From the NCBI GenBank assembly GCA_947494695.1, contig CANLWB010000017.1, forward strand, positions 50,561 to 114,560: a stretch of 64,000 nt of DNA. The letters run 5' to 3'. The notes beneath the pieces are model-generated. The model was not told the DNA's origin. It was given only the letters and a program-made list of their open reading frames with translations, and searched no databases. The translations under genes were made by a program, and so were the position numbers. The number at the start of each line of letters is the position of its first letter. Position 1 is the stretch's first letter. The stretch comes from an uncultured Flavobacteriaceae bacterium (GTDB lineage Bacteria; Bacteroidota; Bacteroidia; Flavobacteriales; Flavobacteriaceae). Below, one piece after another: positions 48,162 to 56,982 of the stretch.

Positions 48162-48261
48162 TAGATTAAATTAGTGAGAGTTGGGGGAGAAAATTTATTC
48201 TAATCGAAAATTTATAAAAAATTAAATGGAAAGATTTAATTAACCTCCCATTTTCCGTTGA

Positions 48262-48927
48262 TTAATAGCTCGAATGCACAGCTACACTTTTTAGAATAGC
48301 GACTCCAGAAGAGGTTCCTAAACGGTCAACTCCCAAATTAAGATATTCCAGGGCGGTTTCATAATCTCGAATGCCACCTGAAGCTTTTATTTTTACATCT
48401 TCAGAACAAACGCTTTTTATGAGTTTTACGTCATCCAGGGTTGCACCTCCGGTTCCCAATCCAGTAGAGGTTTTTACGAAATCAGCACCTCCTTTTATAG
48501 CTAATTGAGTGGCCATAGTAATTTCTTCCTTGTCAAGGTAGCACGTTTCAATGATAACCTTCAAAGCTTTGTCTGGCATACAATTTTTTACAGATTTTAT
48601 ATCGTTAACAACCTCGTCGTATTTTTTACTTTTTAGAAAGCCAAGGTTTATTACCATATCAATTTCATCTGCACCATTTTTAAGAGCATGTTTTGTTTCT
48701 TCTACTTTAGCACTGGTACTCGTTGACCCAAAAGGAAAGCCAACGACGCTGCAAACTTTTACACTGCTGTGTAGTAATAATTCCTTAGCTAATGAAACGT
48801 TACAGCCATTTACACAAACCGAGAAAAACCTATGATGTCGGGCTTCCTCACAGTGTTTTCCAATATCGTTTATTGAGGCCGTTGATTTAAGAAGTGTGTG
48901 ATCAATATATTGATTAATTGGTTTCAT
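48262..48927 (-). CDS. deoC: Deoxyribose-phosphate aldolase
   Basis: 221 residues, the short DeoC type. Active site intact: D90 (ADEIDMVINLG), Schiff-base K152 (FVKTSTG) and K181 (IKASGGIRD), equivalents of E. coli D102, K167 and K201, plus the GTSSG phosphate-binding end. Cleaves 2-deoxyribose 5-phosphate to glyceraldehyde 3-phosphate and acetaldehyde in nucleoside breakdown. A diverged paralogue lies 221 bp upstream on the same strand. Confidence 0.95.
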   Translation of the reverse strand: MKPINQYIDHTLLKSTASINDIGKHCEEARHHRFFSVCVNGCNVSLAKELLLHSSVKVCSVVGFPFGSTSTSAKVEETKHALKNGADEIDMVINLGFLKSKKYDEVVNDIKSVKNCMPDKALKVIIETCYLDKEEITMATQLAIKGGADFVKTSTGLGTGGATLDDVKLIKSVCSEDVKIKASGGIRDYETALEYLNLGVDRLGTSSGVAILKSVAVHSSY

Positions 48928-49084
48928 GGGGCTATAATGTTAAAAGGGGTTATGTTCTTTTAATGCAATGATATACAGTGTATTGTTGTATAATTAAAAG
49001 CAAGCATTTCATTATATATACGAATAATGGTGTTAATCAGATTTTGTAGTTTAAAAAAAATTACCTTTTATTTAATTTTAAATA

Positions 49085-49124
49085 AAAAAGGCTTTTAAAA
49101 TACTAACGATTCAAAAGCCTTTTT
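49085..49124 (-). terminator. Terminator after diverged deoC paralogue
   Basis: AAAAAGGCTTTT and its complement around a 16-base loop, with T-tract on both strands, 25 bp beyond the stop. It separates the two deoC-like genes into different transcripts. Confidence 0.82.
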
Positions 49125-49148
49125 CTTATATAGTTACAGTAATTTATT

Positions 49149-49793
49149 TTATACCGGTTGTTTTATTTTAAAACCAGACGAAGCCGTAATTCTACTTACA
49201 CCAATATCTATGTATTTTTTTGCGGTTTCATAATCAGAAATACCACCAGAAGCACATATCTTAATACCGAATTTAACTGTTTTTTTAATAATTTTAACAA
49301 CGGTTAAGGTTGCTCCACTTTTAGAAAATCCACTGGACGTTTTTATAAAATCAGCATTAGCATCCAGAATGATTTCACAAGCTTTAATAATTTCATTCTT
49401 GTTTAATTCTGAAACTTCTAAAATAACTTTTAGGGTTTTATTGCCTATGGCTAATTTAACATCGCTAATATCTTTTAAAACTGATACGTAGTTTTTGCTC
49501 TTAAGATATCCAAGGTTCATAACCATTTCAATTTCATCAGCACCATCGTTTATGGCCTGCTTTGCTTCATAAACTTTGGCCGATGTTGCCATTGCGCCTA
49601 GTGGAAAACCAATGACAGAACAAATTTTAATACCAGACTTTTCTAATAACTGTTTTGCTAGAGGAACATAAGAACTGCTAACACAAACAGAATAATAACC
49701 ATTTTTTATTGCGGTATGGCATAGATCAATAATACTGCGCTCTGTCGAGGTAGGAGCCAAAAGCGTATAATCAATGTATTTGGAAATATCCAT
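49149..49793 (-). CDS. DeoC-like paralogue with altered active site
   Basis: 214 residues, clearly homologous to the neighbouring DeoC along its length. K151 (FIKTSSG), the Schiff-base lysine, is kept, but the D102 equivalent is Glu (E89, ADEIEMVMNLG), the K201 equivalent is Cys (C180, ICASGGISD), and the phosphate site reads ITASSGF instead of GTSSG. So classical DeoC activity is doubtful; a different aldol substrate or loss of function is possible. It has its own terminator. Confidence 0.85.
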   Translation of the reverse strand: MDISKYIDYTLLAPTSTERSIIDLCHTAIKNGYYSVCVSSSYVPLAKQLLEKSGIKICSVIGFPLGAMATSAKVYEAKQAINDGADEIEMVMNLGYLKSKNYVSVLKDISDVKLAIGNKTLKVILEVSELNKNEIIKACEIILDANADFIKTSSGFSKSGATLTVVKIIKKTVKFGIKICASGGISDYETAKKYIDIGVSRITASSGFKIKQPV

Positions 49794-49981
49794 CGTTACA
49801 AGTAGGGTTTAAAGTTTATTAAGGGGATAAACCTGTTATTTAACTTAAATACCGGGCTAGGGAACCCATATCGTGACAAATTTAAGTATTTATACTGATA
49901 TAAAATCCACAAAAAGCCATATTTTTATTAACATTAATGCGTTTTTGGTGGTAACTAATTTATTTCCAAAAGGCTGTATTT

Positions 49982-50485
49982 TCACACGTTTTGGAAATTT
50001 CTTACAGATTTCGCCCTTATTTTTGAAATACGTTCTTCGAAGGTATGAGTTGCAACTGGATTTTTTACTTTTTCGAAAAGCAGCATTAAATCTTCAGGGT
50101 GTATTTCCCGTTTTTGAGTAACCAAATTAAAATGAACAAAACTACACCAAAGCAGGGCCTTTAGATGGCTTTTATCTGCATTATACATACGCATTTCTAC
50201 AAAAAGTTCACTATCTGTATACCCTGTCAATTGAGATTCTATGGTAATGGTTTCCATTAAAAAAGCTGGTTTTAAGTATGCTATTTGATTCGTACCAACC
50301 ACCCAACTTTTGCCACTTTGTTGAGCCATTTTGTAAATATCAATATCGTAATGCTCGATAAGTACATCCTCACGATGGTTCATAAAATAGTTGATGTAGC
50401 TTCCGTTGTTTAAGTGTTTAAAAGGATCGCAATCCTGAAATCTAACTTTTGTTTGGTTTTCTAAGACGTTTGATAAGTCGTTCAT
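49982..50485 (-). CDS. Acyl-CoA thioesterase (hotdog fold)
   Basis: 167 residues. FQDCDPFKHLNNGSYINYFM is the 4-hydroxybenzoyl-CoA thioesterase-type hotdog motif (Asp at the start of the hot-dog helix); VGTNQIAYLKPAFLMETITI forms the following strands. Hydrolyses acyl-CoA or an aryl-CoA. A TetR operator (50501-50520) lies 16 bp upstream of the start and tetR itself is next, so expression is likely controlled by it. Confidence 0.85.
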   Translation of the reverse strand: MNDLSNVLENQTKVRFQDCDPFKHLNNGSYINYFMNHREDVLIEHYDIDIYKMAQQSGKSWVVGTNQIAYLKPAFLMETITIESQLTGYTDSELFVEMRMYNADKSHLKALLWCSFVHFNLVTQKREIHPEDLMLLFEKVKNPVATHTFEERISKIRAKSVRNFQNV

Positions 50486-50500
50486 GGGTTTATATTATTT

Positions 50501-50520
50501 AATATACCAATTGGTATATT
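50501..50520. promoter_or_regulatory. TetR operator in front of thioesterase
   Basis: Perfect 20-bp palindrome AATATACCAATTGGTATATT. The same sequence with one central change occurs upstream of tetR. Confidence 0.85.
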
Positions 50521-50534
50521 TTTAGTTAAAAAAA

Positions 50535-51131
50535 TTATATTCTTAGTTCATGGGCTATCATGCGTTCTAATATATCCATAGTGTCTTGAATATAGAAATC
50601 GTCGTCCATTGTGTACGTCATAAATATAGCACCTTGTATCATGCTATCCAGTCGCTTGGCAAAGGACATGGCATTGACTTCCGGTGTAATTTCTCCTTGC
50701 TCTATACCAGCTTCAATGATGGTCGCAACCTGATCCTGAATTTTCTCTATAACCTGTTTTACTTTTTCTAAAAGAAGGGGGTTTTGATTATTTGCATCTA
50801 CACCAATATTTAAAACAGGACATCCACCAAGTTTTTTGCTGTAATCGTAATAGTTTCTGTAAAAGTCTATAATGAGGGATAGTTTTTCGATAGGAGAGTC
50901 GCTTTGAGATAGATGCTCGCCAATGGTCATTAGCATAGCTTTTACATTATATCTAAACGCAGCAACAGCGAGCTCCTCCTTATTTTTAAAGTTTCCGTAT
51001 ATGGCACCTTTTGTTAAACCTGTAGCTTCGGTAACATCACTTAAACTCGTAGCTGCATAACCATTTTTGTTAAAAATAGGAGCAACTACTTCTAAGATAT
51101 ATTGTGATGTTAATTCTGCTTTGGTTGTCAT
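50535..51131 (-). CDS. TetR-family transcriptional regulator
   Basis: 198 residues from the ATG at 51131 (MTTKAELTSQYIL); the frame is open for ten more codons but those run into the operator, so the inner ATG is preferred. TetR helix-turn-helix: YAATSLSDVTEATGLTKGAIYGNFKNKEELA. The remaining 140 residues are the all-helical ligand-binding domain. Autoregulation and control of the thioesterase are inferred from two identical-type palindromes flanking the gene. Confidence 0.93.
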   Translation of the reverse strand: MTTKAELTSQYILEVVAPIFNKNGYAATSLSDVTEATGLTKGAIYGNFKNKEELAVAAFRYNVKAMLMTIGEHLSQSDSPIEKLSLIIDFYRNYYDYSKKLGGCPVLNIGVDANNQNPLLLEKVKQVIEKIQDQVATIIEAGIEQGEITPEVNAMSFAKRLDSMIQGAIFMTYTMDDDFYIQDTMDILERMIAHELRI

Positions 51132-51151
51132 TATTTTGTAAATATAGCAAA

Positions 51152-51171
51152 AATATACCATTTGGTATATT
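51152..51171. promoter_or_regulatory. TetR operator in front of tetR
   Basis: Palindrome AATATACCATTTGGTATATT, one base different from the site before the thioesterase gene, 20 bp before the tetR start. Confidence 0.85.
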
Positions 51172-51810
51172 TTTACCGTTCGAACATGAATTTTGTGCTC
51201 TACTTCAAGGTGTCGCTTCGAGACTTTAGACTAAAAACAATCAAGTTAACGAGATGACATCATAATTGGTCATCTTAGCCTATTTGCTATTAAAGGTAGA
51301 GCGCTTTTGACTTTAGCTTAAATAGAAATACACCGTTAAGGTCGCCGTGTGAAAATCTTTTTAATTGAACGGTGTGTTATGCTATTTCTTTCTAAACCTT
51401 ATCTTCTGAAAAGGGGCCAAAAAGTAAACTTACTAGAATGTCACAGTCATTATTTCGCTTGGTATATGCAACCGACAGCATTTCAATTTTCAGAGTATTC
51501 ATCTGACTTATGAAACATACCCTCGCAAAATTGGTAAGATACTTTTTTAAGCCCCTACATCTTAAATTAGGATATAGATGGATCTATTTGTTTGGTACTA
51601 AAAGAACCCAAAACCAGCAATTAAAGGTCTGTTATCATTTTTATCGTATGCTATAATTCCAATGGTCATTAAAAAACAAAAGCAACCATTCTTAAATTTA
51701 ACTGTTTCCATGGATTAAGAATTTATAATCTAGATACATTTAAACCTTAAAGGTTGCTTGTTATTTGGCAAAAAAATAGATCGTTTTTACTAAAACGTAT
51801 ATGTGTTTAA
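51172..51810. other. Long intergenic region downstream of clpB
   Basis: 639 bp between tetR and the clpB stop. No gene recognised. Nested inverted repeats lie at 51680-51759 (see separate entry). I see no clear T-tailed clpB terminator. Confidence 0.35.
51680..51759. other. Nested inverted repeats downstream of clpB
   Basis: Outer arms AAGCAACC (51680) and GGTTGCTT (51752), inner arms ATTCTTAA (51688) and TTAAGAAT (51715). A multi-arm RNA structure is possible; it may be a processed clpB 3' end. Confidence 0.4.
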
Positions 51811-54414
51811 TTATGAGTATTTTGCTTCATGCGCTTGATTTCTGAAAACGAGTTTATCATCAAAGGCATCGAGTAGCACAATGCTGTCCGTTGCTACTTT
51901 TCCTGCTAATATGTCTTTACTCAATGCGTTTAGCACCTCTTTTTGAATAACCCGTTTAACAGGTCGGGCTCCGTATTCTGGATTATAGCCTTTTTCAGCT
52001 AGATAAGACACAGCTTCTGGTGTAGTATCGAAAGTGATATCCTGCTGCCCAATCATTTTTGTAAGTGCCTTTAATTGCAATTTAACAATAGCTACAATAT
52101 CATCCTTACTTAAAGGTGTAAACATAATAATATCATCAATCCTATTGAGAAATTCGGGACGTACACTTTGTTTTAGTAAACCTAAAACATCTGTTTTGGC
52201 CGACTCTATGGCGGTATCAATATCTTTAGTCGCTTCAAAACGCTCCTGTATAATGTTGCTTCCCATGTTTGAAGTCATAATGATAATTGCATTTTTAAAG
52301 TCTGCGATACGCCCCTTATTATCGGTTAAATGGCCTTCATCCAACACTTGTAATAAAATGTTGAAGGTATCGGGATGTGCTTTTTCAATCTCATCTAAAA
52401 GCACTACAGAGTAGGGTTTACGTCTCACGGCTTCTGTAAGTTGCCCGCCTTCATCATACCCCACATATCCAGGAGGTGCTCCCACCAATCTACTTACAGC
52501 ATGTCGTTCTTGGTATTCACTCATATCAATCCGGGTCATAGCATTTTCATCATCAAAAAGATATTCAGCTAAAGCTTTCGCTAATTCGGTCTTACCAACT
52601 CCTGTGGTGCCTAGAAAAAGAAAAGTTCCAATAGGTTTTTTTACATTTTGTAGTCCCGCCCGACTTCTTCTAACGGCATCACTAACGGCTTCAATAGCCT
52701 CTTCTTGTCCCACAACACGTTTGTGTAATTCGGTTTCCAGTTTAAGGAGTTTTTCGCGTTCACTTTCAACCATTTTCGTTACCGGTATTCCGGTCCATTT
52801 GGCAACAACTTCTGCTATATCATCATAAGTGACTTCTTCTTTTATTAGTGAATTTTCAGATTGTTCCTGTAATTTTTTTTGAAATATTTCCAGTTCTTCC
52901 TGGGCATTTTTAATCTTTCCATAGCGTAATTCGGCCACCTTCCCATAGTCACCATCACGTTCGGCACGCTCGGCTTCCAGTTTGTAGTTTTCAATATCCT
53001 GTTTAATATTTTGAATGTTATCTACAACATCTTTTTCACGCTTCCATTTGGCATTGATTTCGTTTCTAGACTCCTTGATGTTGGCCAGATCAGATCGCAG
53101 AGATTTTAGCTTATTTTCATCCTTTTCACGTTTAATCGCTTCTATTTCTATTTCCAGTTGCATGATCTTTCTATCTAAAACATCAAGCTCTTCGGGTTTA
53201 GAATTTATCTCCATGCGAAGTTTGGAAGCCGCTTCATCCATAAGATCAATGGCCTTGTCTGGTAAAAATCTGTTGGTGATATAGCGCTCAGATAGTTCTA
53301 CTGCGCCAATAATGGCTTCATCCTTTATTCGAACTTTATGATGGGTTTCATATTTTTCCTTGATGCCTCGAAGTATAGAAATGGCACTTTCTGTGTCGGG
53401 CTCATCGACCATTACCTTTTGAAAACGACGTTCCAGAGCCTTGTCCTTTTCAAAGTATTTTTGATACTCGTCTAAAGTTGTGGCTCCAATGGCACGAAGC
53501 TCTCCTCTGGCTAAGGCCGGTTTTAGGATGTTAGCAGCGTCCATTGCGCCTTGTCCGCCACCAGCACCAACAAGCGTATGTATTTCATCTATAAACAAGA
53601 CAATGTCGCCATTACTGGTGGTTACTTCTTTAATGACTGCTTTTAATCGCTCTTCAAATTCACCTTTAAACTTAGCACCCGCAATGAGTGCTCCCATATC
53701 TAGTGCAAAAATTTGTTTGTCCTTTAGGTTTTCGGGAATATCACCATCTATAATTCTATGAGCTAATCCTTCTGCAATTGCTGTTTTACCAGTTCCTGGT
53801 TCACCCACAAGTATGGGATTGTTTTTGGTTCTACGTGATAGAATTTGAAGAATACGACGTATTTCTTCATCACGACCAATAACGGGGTCAAGTTTACCGT
53901 CTTTTGCTAACTTATTTAGGTTTTTAGCATACTTGTTCAATGCATTATAGGTGTCTTCCTGACTTTGAGAAGTTACGTTGTCTCCTTTACGCAATTCTTC
54001 AATAACAGATTTTAAGCCTTTTTCCGTAACGCCTTGATCTTTTAGCATCTGAGATATTTTACTTTTTGATTTCAAAACAGCTAGTAAAAGATGTTCTATA
54101 GACACGAAGTCATCCTTCATGCTCCCGGCAATTAAAGAAGCGTCGTTTAAAGTCTTACCAGTCTCACGGGACAGCATGAGTTCGCTACCACTAACTTTCG
54201 AAAAACTTTCCAATTGCTTGTCAAGAGTTTGTTGGAGTATTGAAATATTGACGTTTAGTTTTTTTAGAATAAAAGGAAGTACATGTTCATCGACCTCGAA
54301 GATGCCTTTAAAGAGGTGTTCGTTTTCGATTTGTTGATGTGAGAAGCCTTGAGCAATTTGCTGTGCTTGTTGAATGGCTTCCTGGGATTTTATAGTATAA
54401 TTATTTAAGTTCAT
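51811..54414 (-). CDS. clpB: ATP-dependent disaggregase ClpB
   Basis: 867 residues, normal length. N-domain (about 1-145), AAA-1 with Walker A GEPGTGKTAIAEG and Walker B LFIDEIHTL, a long coiled-coil M-domain (about 400-525), AAA-2 with Walker A GTTGVGKTELAKA and the pore loop GYVGYDEGG, and a C-terminal D2 small domain (LNRIDDIIMF). ClpB rescues aggregated proteins with DnaK. Divergent from a bacilliredoxin gene; the shared gap holds a 31-bp palindrome. No sigma-32-like or CIRCE site is seen. Confidence 0.97.
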   Translation of the reverse strand: MNLNNYTIKSQEAIQQAQQIAQGFSHQQIENEHLFKGIFEVDEHVLPFILKKLNVNISILQQTLDKQLESFSKVSGSELMLSRETGKTLNDASLIAGSMKDDFVSIEHLLLAVLKSKSKISQMLKDQGVTEKGLKSVIEELRKGDNVTSQSQEDTYNALNKYAKNLNKLAKDGKLDPVIGRDEEIRRILQILSRRTKNNPILVGEPGTGKTAIAEGLAHRIIDGDIPENLKDKQIFALDMGALIAGAKFKGEFEERLKAVIKEVTTSNGDIVLFIDEIHTLVGAGGGQGAMDAANILKPALARGELRAIGATTLDEYQKYFEKDKALERRFQKVMVDEPDTESAISILRGIKEKYETHHKVRIKDEAIIGAVELSERYITNRFLPDKAIDLMDEAASKLRMEINSKPEELDVLDRKIMQLEIEIEAIKREKDENKLKSLRSDLANIKESRNEINAKWKREKDVVDNIQNIKQDIENYKLEAERAERDGDYGKVAELRYGKIKNAQEELEIFQKKLQEQSENSLIKEEVTYDDIAEVVAKWTGIPVTKMVESEREKLLKLETELHKRVVGQEEAIEAVSDAVRRSRAGLQNVKKPIGTFLFLGTTGVGKTELAKALAEYLFDDENAMTRIDMSEYQERHAVSRLVGAPPGYVGYDEGGQLTEAVRRKPYSVVLLDEIEKAHPDTFNILLQVLDEGHLTDNKGRIADFKNAIIIMTSNMGSNIIQERFEATKDIDTAIESAKTDVLGLLKQSVRPEFLNRIDDIIMFTPLSKDDIVAIVKLQLKALTKMIGQQDITFDTTPEAVSYLAEKGYNPEYGARPVKRVIQKEVLNALSKDILAGKVATDSIVLLDAFDDKLVFRNQAHEAKYS

Positions 54415-54464
54415 AACACTTATTTTATTTTCTTTACTTGCTTTTGGACAAGAACCTTACCAAT

Positions 54465-54485
54465 ACATTTTGAAAGACAAAATGT
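54465..54485. other. Small inverted repeat upstream of clpB
   Basis: ACATTTTG and CAAAATGT with a 5-base spacer, in the clpB / bacilliredoxin gap. Possibly a regulatory site; weak. Confidence 0.35.
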
Positions 54486-54497
54486 CTTGAAACTAAG

Positions 54498-54528
54498 CTT
54501 ACATACTGACTTTTAGTCAGTTTGTAAG
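54498..54528. promoter_or_regulatory. 31-bp palindrome between clpB and bacilliredoxin gene
   Basis: 14-bp arms (CTTACATACTGACT and its complement with one mismatch) around 3 bases, with core TGACTTTTAGTCA. Located between two divergent genes so not a terminator; looks like a dimeric repressor operator. It is not CIRCE. Confidence 0.6.
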
Positions 54529-54596
54529 ATTTTGAAATAAGAACGACTTACTAAAAAAAATAATCTTACTTTGTAATTTATAATATAAGCAAAACT

Positions 54597-54995
54597 ATGG
54601 GAATATTAAACAAACTATTTGGAGGATCGAATGAAATAAAAGAAACTAAAGAAGAAAAGTCTATACCATGGATTCCCTTAAATGATTTACCTCAATTGGA
54701 CTTCATTGAGAAGAAGTCTGCTACCAAAACGCAGGTTATATTCAAGCATTCTACACGTTGTGGTATTAGTAGCATGGTGATGAGGCAGTTTGTGAGTGGT
54801 TATAATCTAACAGAGAAAGATCTAGATCTATACTATTTAGATCTATTGAATTATAGAAGCGTTTCAGATGAAGTAGGGTATAAGTTTCAGGTTTTACATG
54901 AATCTCCGCAATTACTTGTTATAAAGAATGGAGAAGTGGTTTCTCATGCCTCACACGGTGCGATTAATGAGGTTGATTTAAGCAGATTTATTTAA
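54597..54995 (+). CDS. ytxJ: YtxJ-like bacilliredoxin
   Basis: 132 residues. FKHSTRCGISSMVMRQF carries the single-cysteine active site (H-S-T-R-C) of bacillithiol-system YtxJ proteins; the fold is thioredoxin-like (LYYLDLLNYRSVS, ESPQLLVIKNGE). Removes bacillithiol from oxidised proteins in the cytoplasm. Divergent from clpB, which fits a shared stress response. Confidence 0.88.
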   Translation: MGILNKLFGGSNEIKETKEEKSIPWIPLNDLPQLDFIEKKSATKTQVIFKHSTRCGISSMVMRQFVSGYNLTEKDLDLYYLDLLNYRSVSDEVGYKFQVLHESPQLLVIKNGEVVSHASHGAINEVDLSRFI

Positions 54996-55021
54996 AACTA
55001 AAACATATTAGGAACATGTTA

Positions 55022-55052
55022 TTGTATTTCGAGTAGGCGTGCTTTAACTTTG
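55022..55052 (+). promoter_or_regulatory. Bacteroidota-type promoter for AraC regulator
   Basis: TTG at 55022-55024 and TAACTTTG at 55045-55052, 20-base spacer. The expected start is about 40 bases before the start codon at 55100. Confidence 0.6.
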
Positions 55053-55099
55053 TAAGTTTACAACACATAGCTACCATACACGTTTTACTTAAAGTTTAG

Positions 55100-56119
55100 A
55101 TGCTTAATAATAATATCATGTTTGTTCTCGCTTGTCTTGGACTGTTTCAGGGCAGCATTCTTTCAGTTTATCTTATTACACTTAAAACAGGTCATAGAAA
55201 ACTCAATAGGTATCTGGCAGTTATTTTATTGGGACTAACCATTAGAATTGGCAAATCGGTATTGGGGTATTACACGCCATTGGAAGCTTGGCAAAGAAAT
55301 ATTGGGCTCTCTGGAATTTTTGTTGTAGGGCCTTTTTTATTGCTCTATGGTTTAACGTTATTAGAAAAGTATAAGCTATCATCGTATTGGTTGTACCTTC
55401 ATTTGTTGCCCTTTTTGTTGTTTATTTTATGCTTTGCTGTTATTCCAAGTGCAGGAACATTTGAAAATTACTGGAATTATGGACTCGTAGTTTTGCATTT
55501 GGCGATTTATTTGATTCTTTCCTGGTTGGTTTTAAGTAGAAATACAAATACCCATAACCCTACAAAAAAGAAGTTACACTGGTACCGAAATATATTAATA
55601 GGGATCACTTTCGTTTGGGTGTATTATCTGGGGAATTTCTTAAATTTTAAAATATATTATACCTGGGGGCCTATATTTTACACATTTCTTATTTACGCTT
55701 TTTCTTATCTTTTTTTAAACCGTAATAGGTTTAATCTGGAGAAATATGAGCATTCAAGTTTAGATCGTCACAGTTCGAAGGTATTATTTGAAAAAATTCA
55801 AAAACTCTTTACAGAAGACCATATTTTTCTGGAACCAAATGTATCTTTAAAAACAATTTCAGAGAAATTAGGAATTGGGACAAGGGAGGTCTCTCAAGCT
55901 ATTAATGAAAATGAACAACAGAATTTCTATGAGTTTGTGAATCAATTTCGAATTGAGAAGGCTAAAATGTTATTGACGAATTTAAAATATAGGCAAGAAA
56001 AAATTGCTACAGTTGCTTTTGATTCTGGTTTTGGAACTGTAACCGCATTCAATGTGGCATTTAAAAAAAATACTGGAATAACACCTTCTGCATATAGAAA
56101 GCAACATCTTCAAAGCTGA
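55100..56119 (+). CDS. Membrane-embedded AraC-family regulator
   Basis: 339 residues. Six or seven membrane helices in the N-terminal 215 residues (for example FVLACLGLFQGSILSVYLI, FLLLYGLTLLEKYKL, YLHLLPFLLFILCFAV), then an AraC DNA-binding domain (about 235-335; SLKTISEKLGIGTREVSQAI, then IATVAFDSGFGTVTAFNVAF and TPSAYRK). Senses a signal at or in the membrane. No obvious target nearby; ytxJ is 100 bp upstream. Confidence 0.92.
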   Translation: MLNNNIMFVLACLGLFQGSILSVYLITLKTGHRKLNRYLAVILLGLTIRIGKSVLGYYTPLEAWQRNIGLSGIFVVGPFLLLYGLTLLEKYKLSSYWLYLHLLPFLLFILCFAVIPSAGTFENYWNYGLVVLHLAIYLILSWLVLSRNTNTHNPTKKKLHWYRNILIGITFVWVYYLGNFLNFKIYYTWGPIFYTFLIYAFSYLFLNRNRFNLEKYEHSSLDRHSSKVLFEKIQKLFTEDHIFLEPNVSLKTISEKLGIGTREVSQAINENEQQNFYEFVNQFRIEKAKMLLTNLKYRQEKIATVAFDSGFGTVTAFNVAFKKNTGITPSAYRKQHLQS

Positions 56120-56209
56120 ATTTTTCGATTAAAGAAACATGTTTCTTAAAGGATTTTAGGGTACGAATATTGATTTTTGAGACGATAACCTAAAATAATT
56201 TGAGCTGTT

Positions 56210-56710
56210 ATGAATAGAAAAACATTTATTAAACATTCACTTGGAGGACTTGCATTAGCAAGTGTTGTTCCTACTTATGCCATGTTTAACACAATTCAGG
56301 ATCCCCAACCTATAGATACAAAATTGGTTAAGGAGTTTGTAATTGCAGGCCATAAAAATTTACCCTTAGTAAAAGAGATGCTTGAAGAACATCCCAATTT
56401 AATTTATGCACGCTACGACTGGGGGAATTCAGATTTTGAAGAGGCCATTGAAGGTGCGGGACATTTGGGTAATAAGGAGATTGCCAATTATCTAATTTCT
56501 AAAGGCGCCAGAGTTAATCTGTTTGTGCTTACTATGCTAGGAAAAACAAATCTGGTTAAACCCATTTTAGAGACCTATCCCGAACTGGTATTTGCCAAAG
56601 GACCACATGGTTTTACGTTGCTGCATCACGCCAAAGTTGGAGATGCGAAAGAATTGTACGATTATCTCATAGGAAGAGGGTTGAAAAATACGCATATAAA
56701 AATAAGATAG
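56210..56710 (+). CDS. Ankyrin-repeat protein with export signal
   Basis: 166 residues. Signal peptide (MNRKTFIKHSLGGLALASVV), somewhat Tat-like but with only RK. Ankyrin-type units follow: HKNLPLVKEMLEEHPNLIYA, EAIEGAGHLGNKEIANYLIS, GKTNLVKPILETYPELV and FTLLHHAKVGDAKELYDYL. Probably a periplasmic protein-binding module. No partner identified. Confidence 0.82.
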   Translation: MNRKTFIKHSLGGLALASVVPTYAMFNTIQDPQPIDTKLVKEFVIAGHKNLPLVKEMLEEHPNLIYARYDWGNSDFEEAIEGAGHLGNKEIANYLISKGARVNLFVLTMLGKTNLVKPILETYPELVFAKGPHGFTLLHHAKVGDAKELYDYLIGRGLKNTHIKIR

Positions 56711-56982
56711 CATGAAAATATGAATGCGAATATGTTATTTGGGGGGAACCTTCAATAGTTCTGAATTCTCTTTTTTAGACTTTCATATTTTAACAAATAT
56801 TGAACAAGTCATTACAGTTTTAGGCTTATGGAGTGATAACTTTTAGGGTTTTTTGATAAAAAAACGTTAATTGTTAATAAATTATAATTGCAGACATGAA
56901 TCATTATATTAATTTGCGTAGGTAATAGTTCACGAAGTGGTTTGAACCGCTTTTTTAACAAAAAATCACCAAGTTTTAAAAC

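Noticed and set aside
51172..51810. tRNA or other RNA gene in the clpB-tetR spacer
   Set aside because: I found no cloverleaf-like pattern or known RNA motif; only the nested repeats noted separately.
52034..54337. Several long plus-strand open frames opposite clpB (for example 52034-52414, 53015-53284, 54119-54337)
   Set aside because: They lie wholly on the antisense strand of a well-supported clpB and have low-complexity Ser-rich translations typical of shadows.
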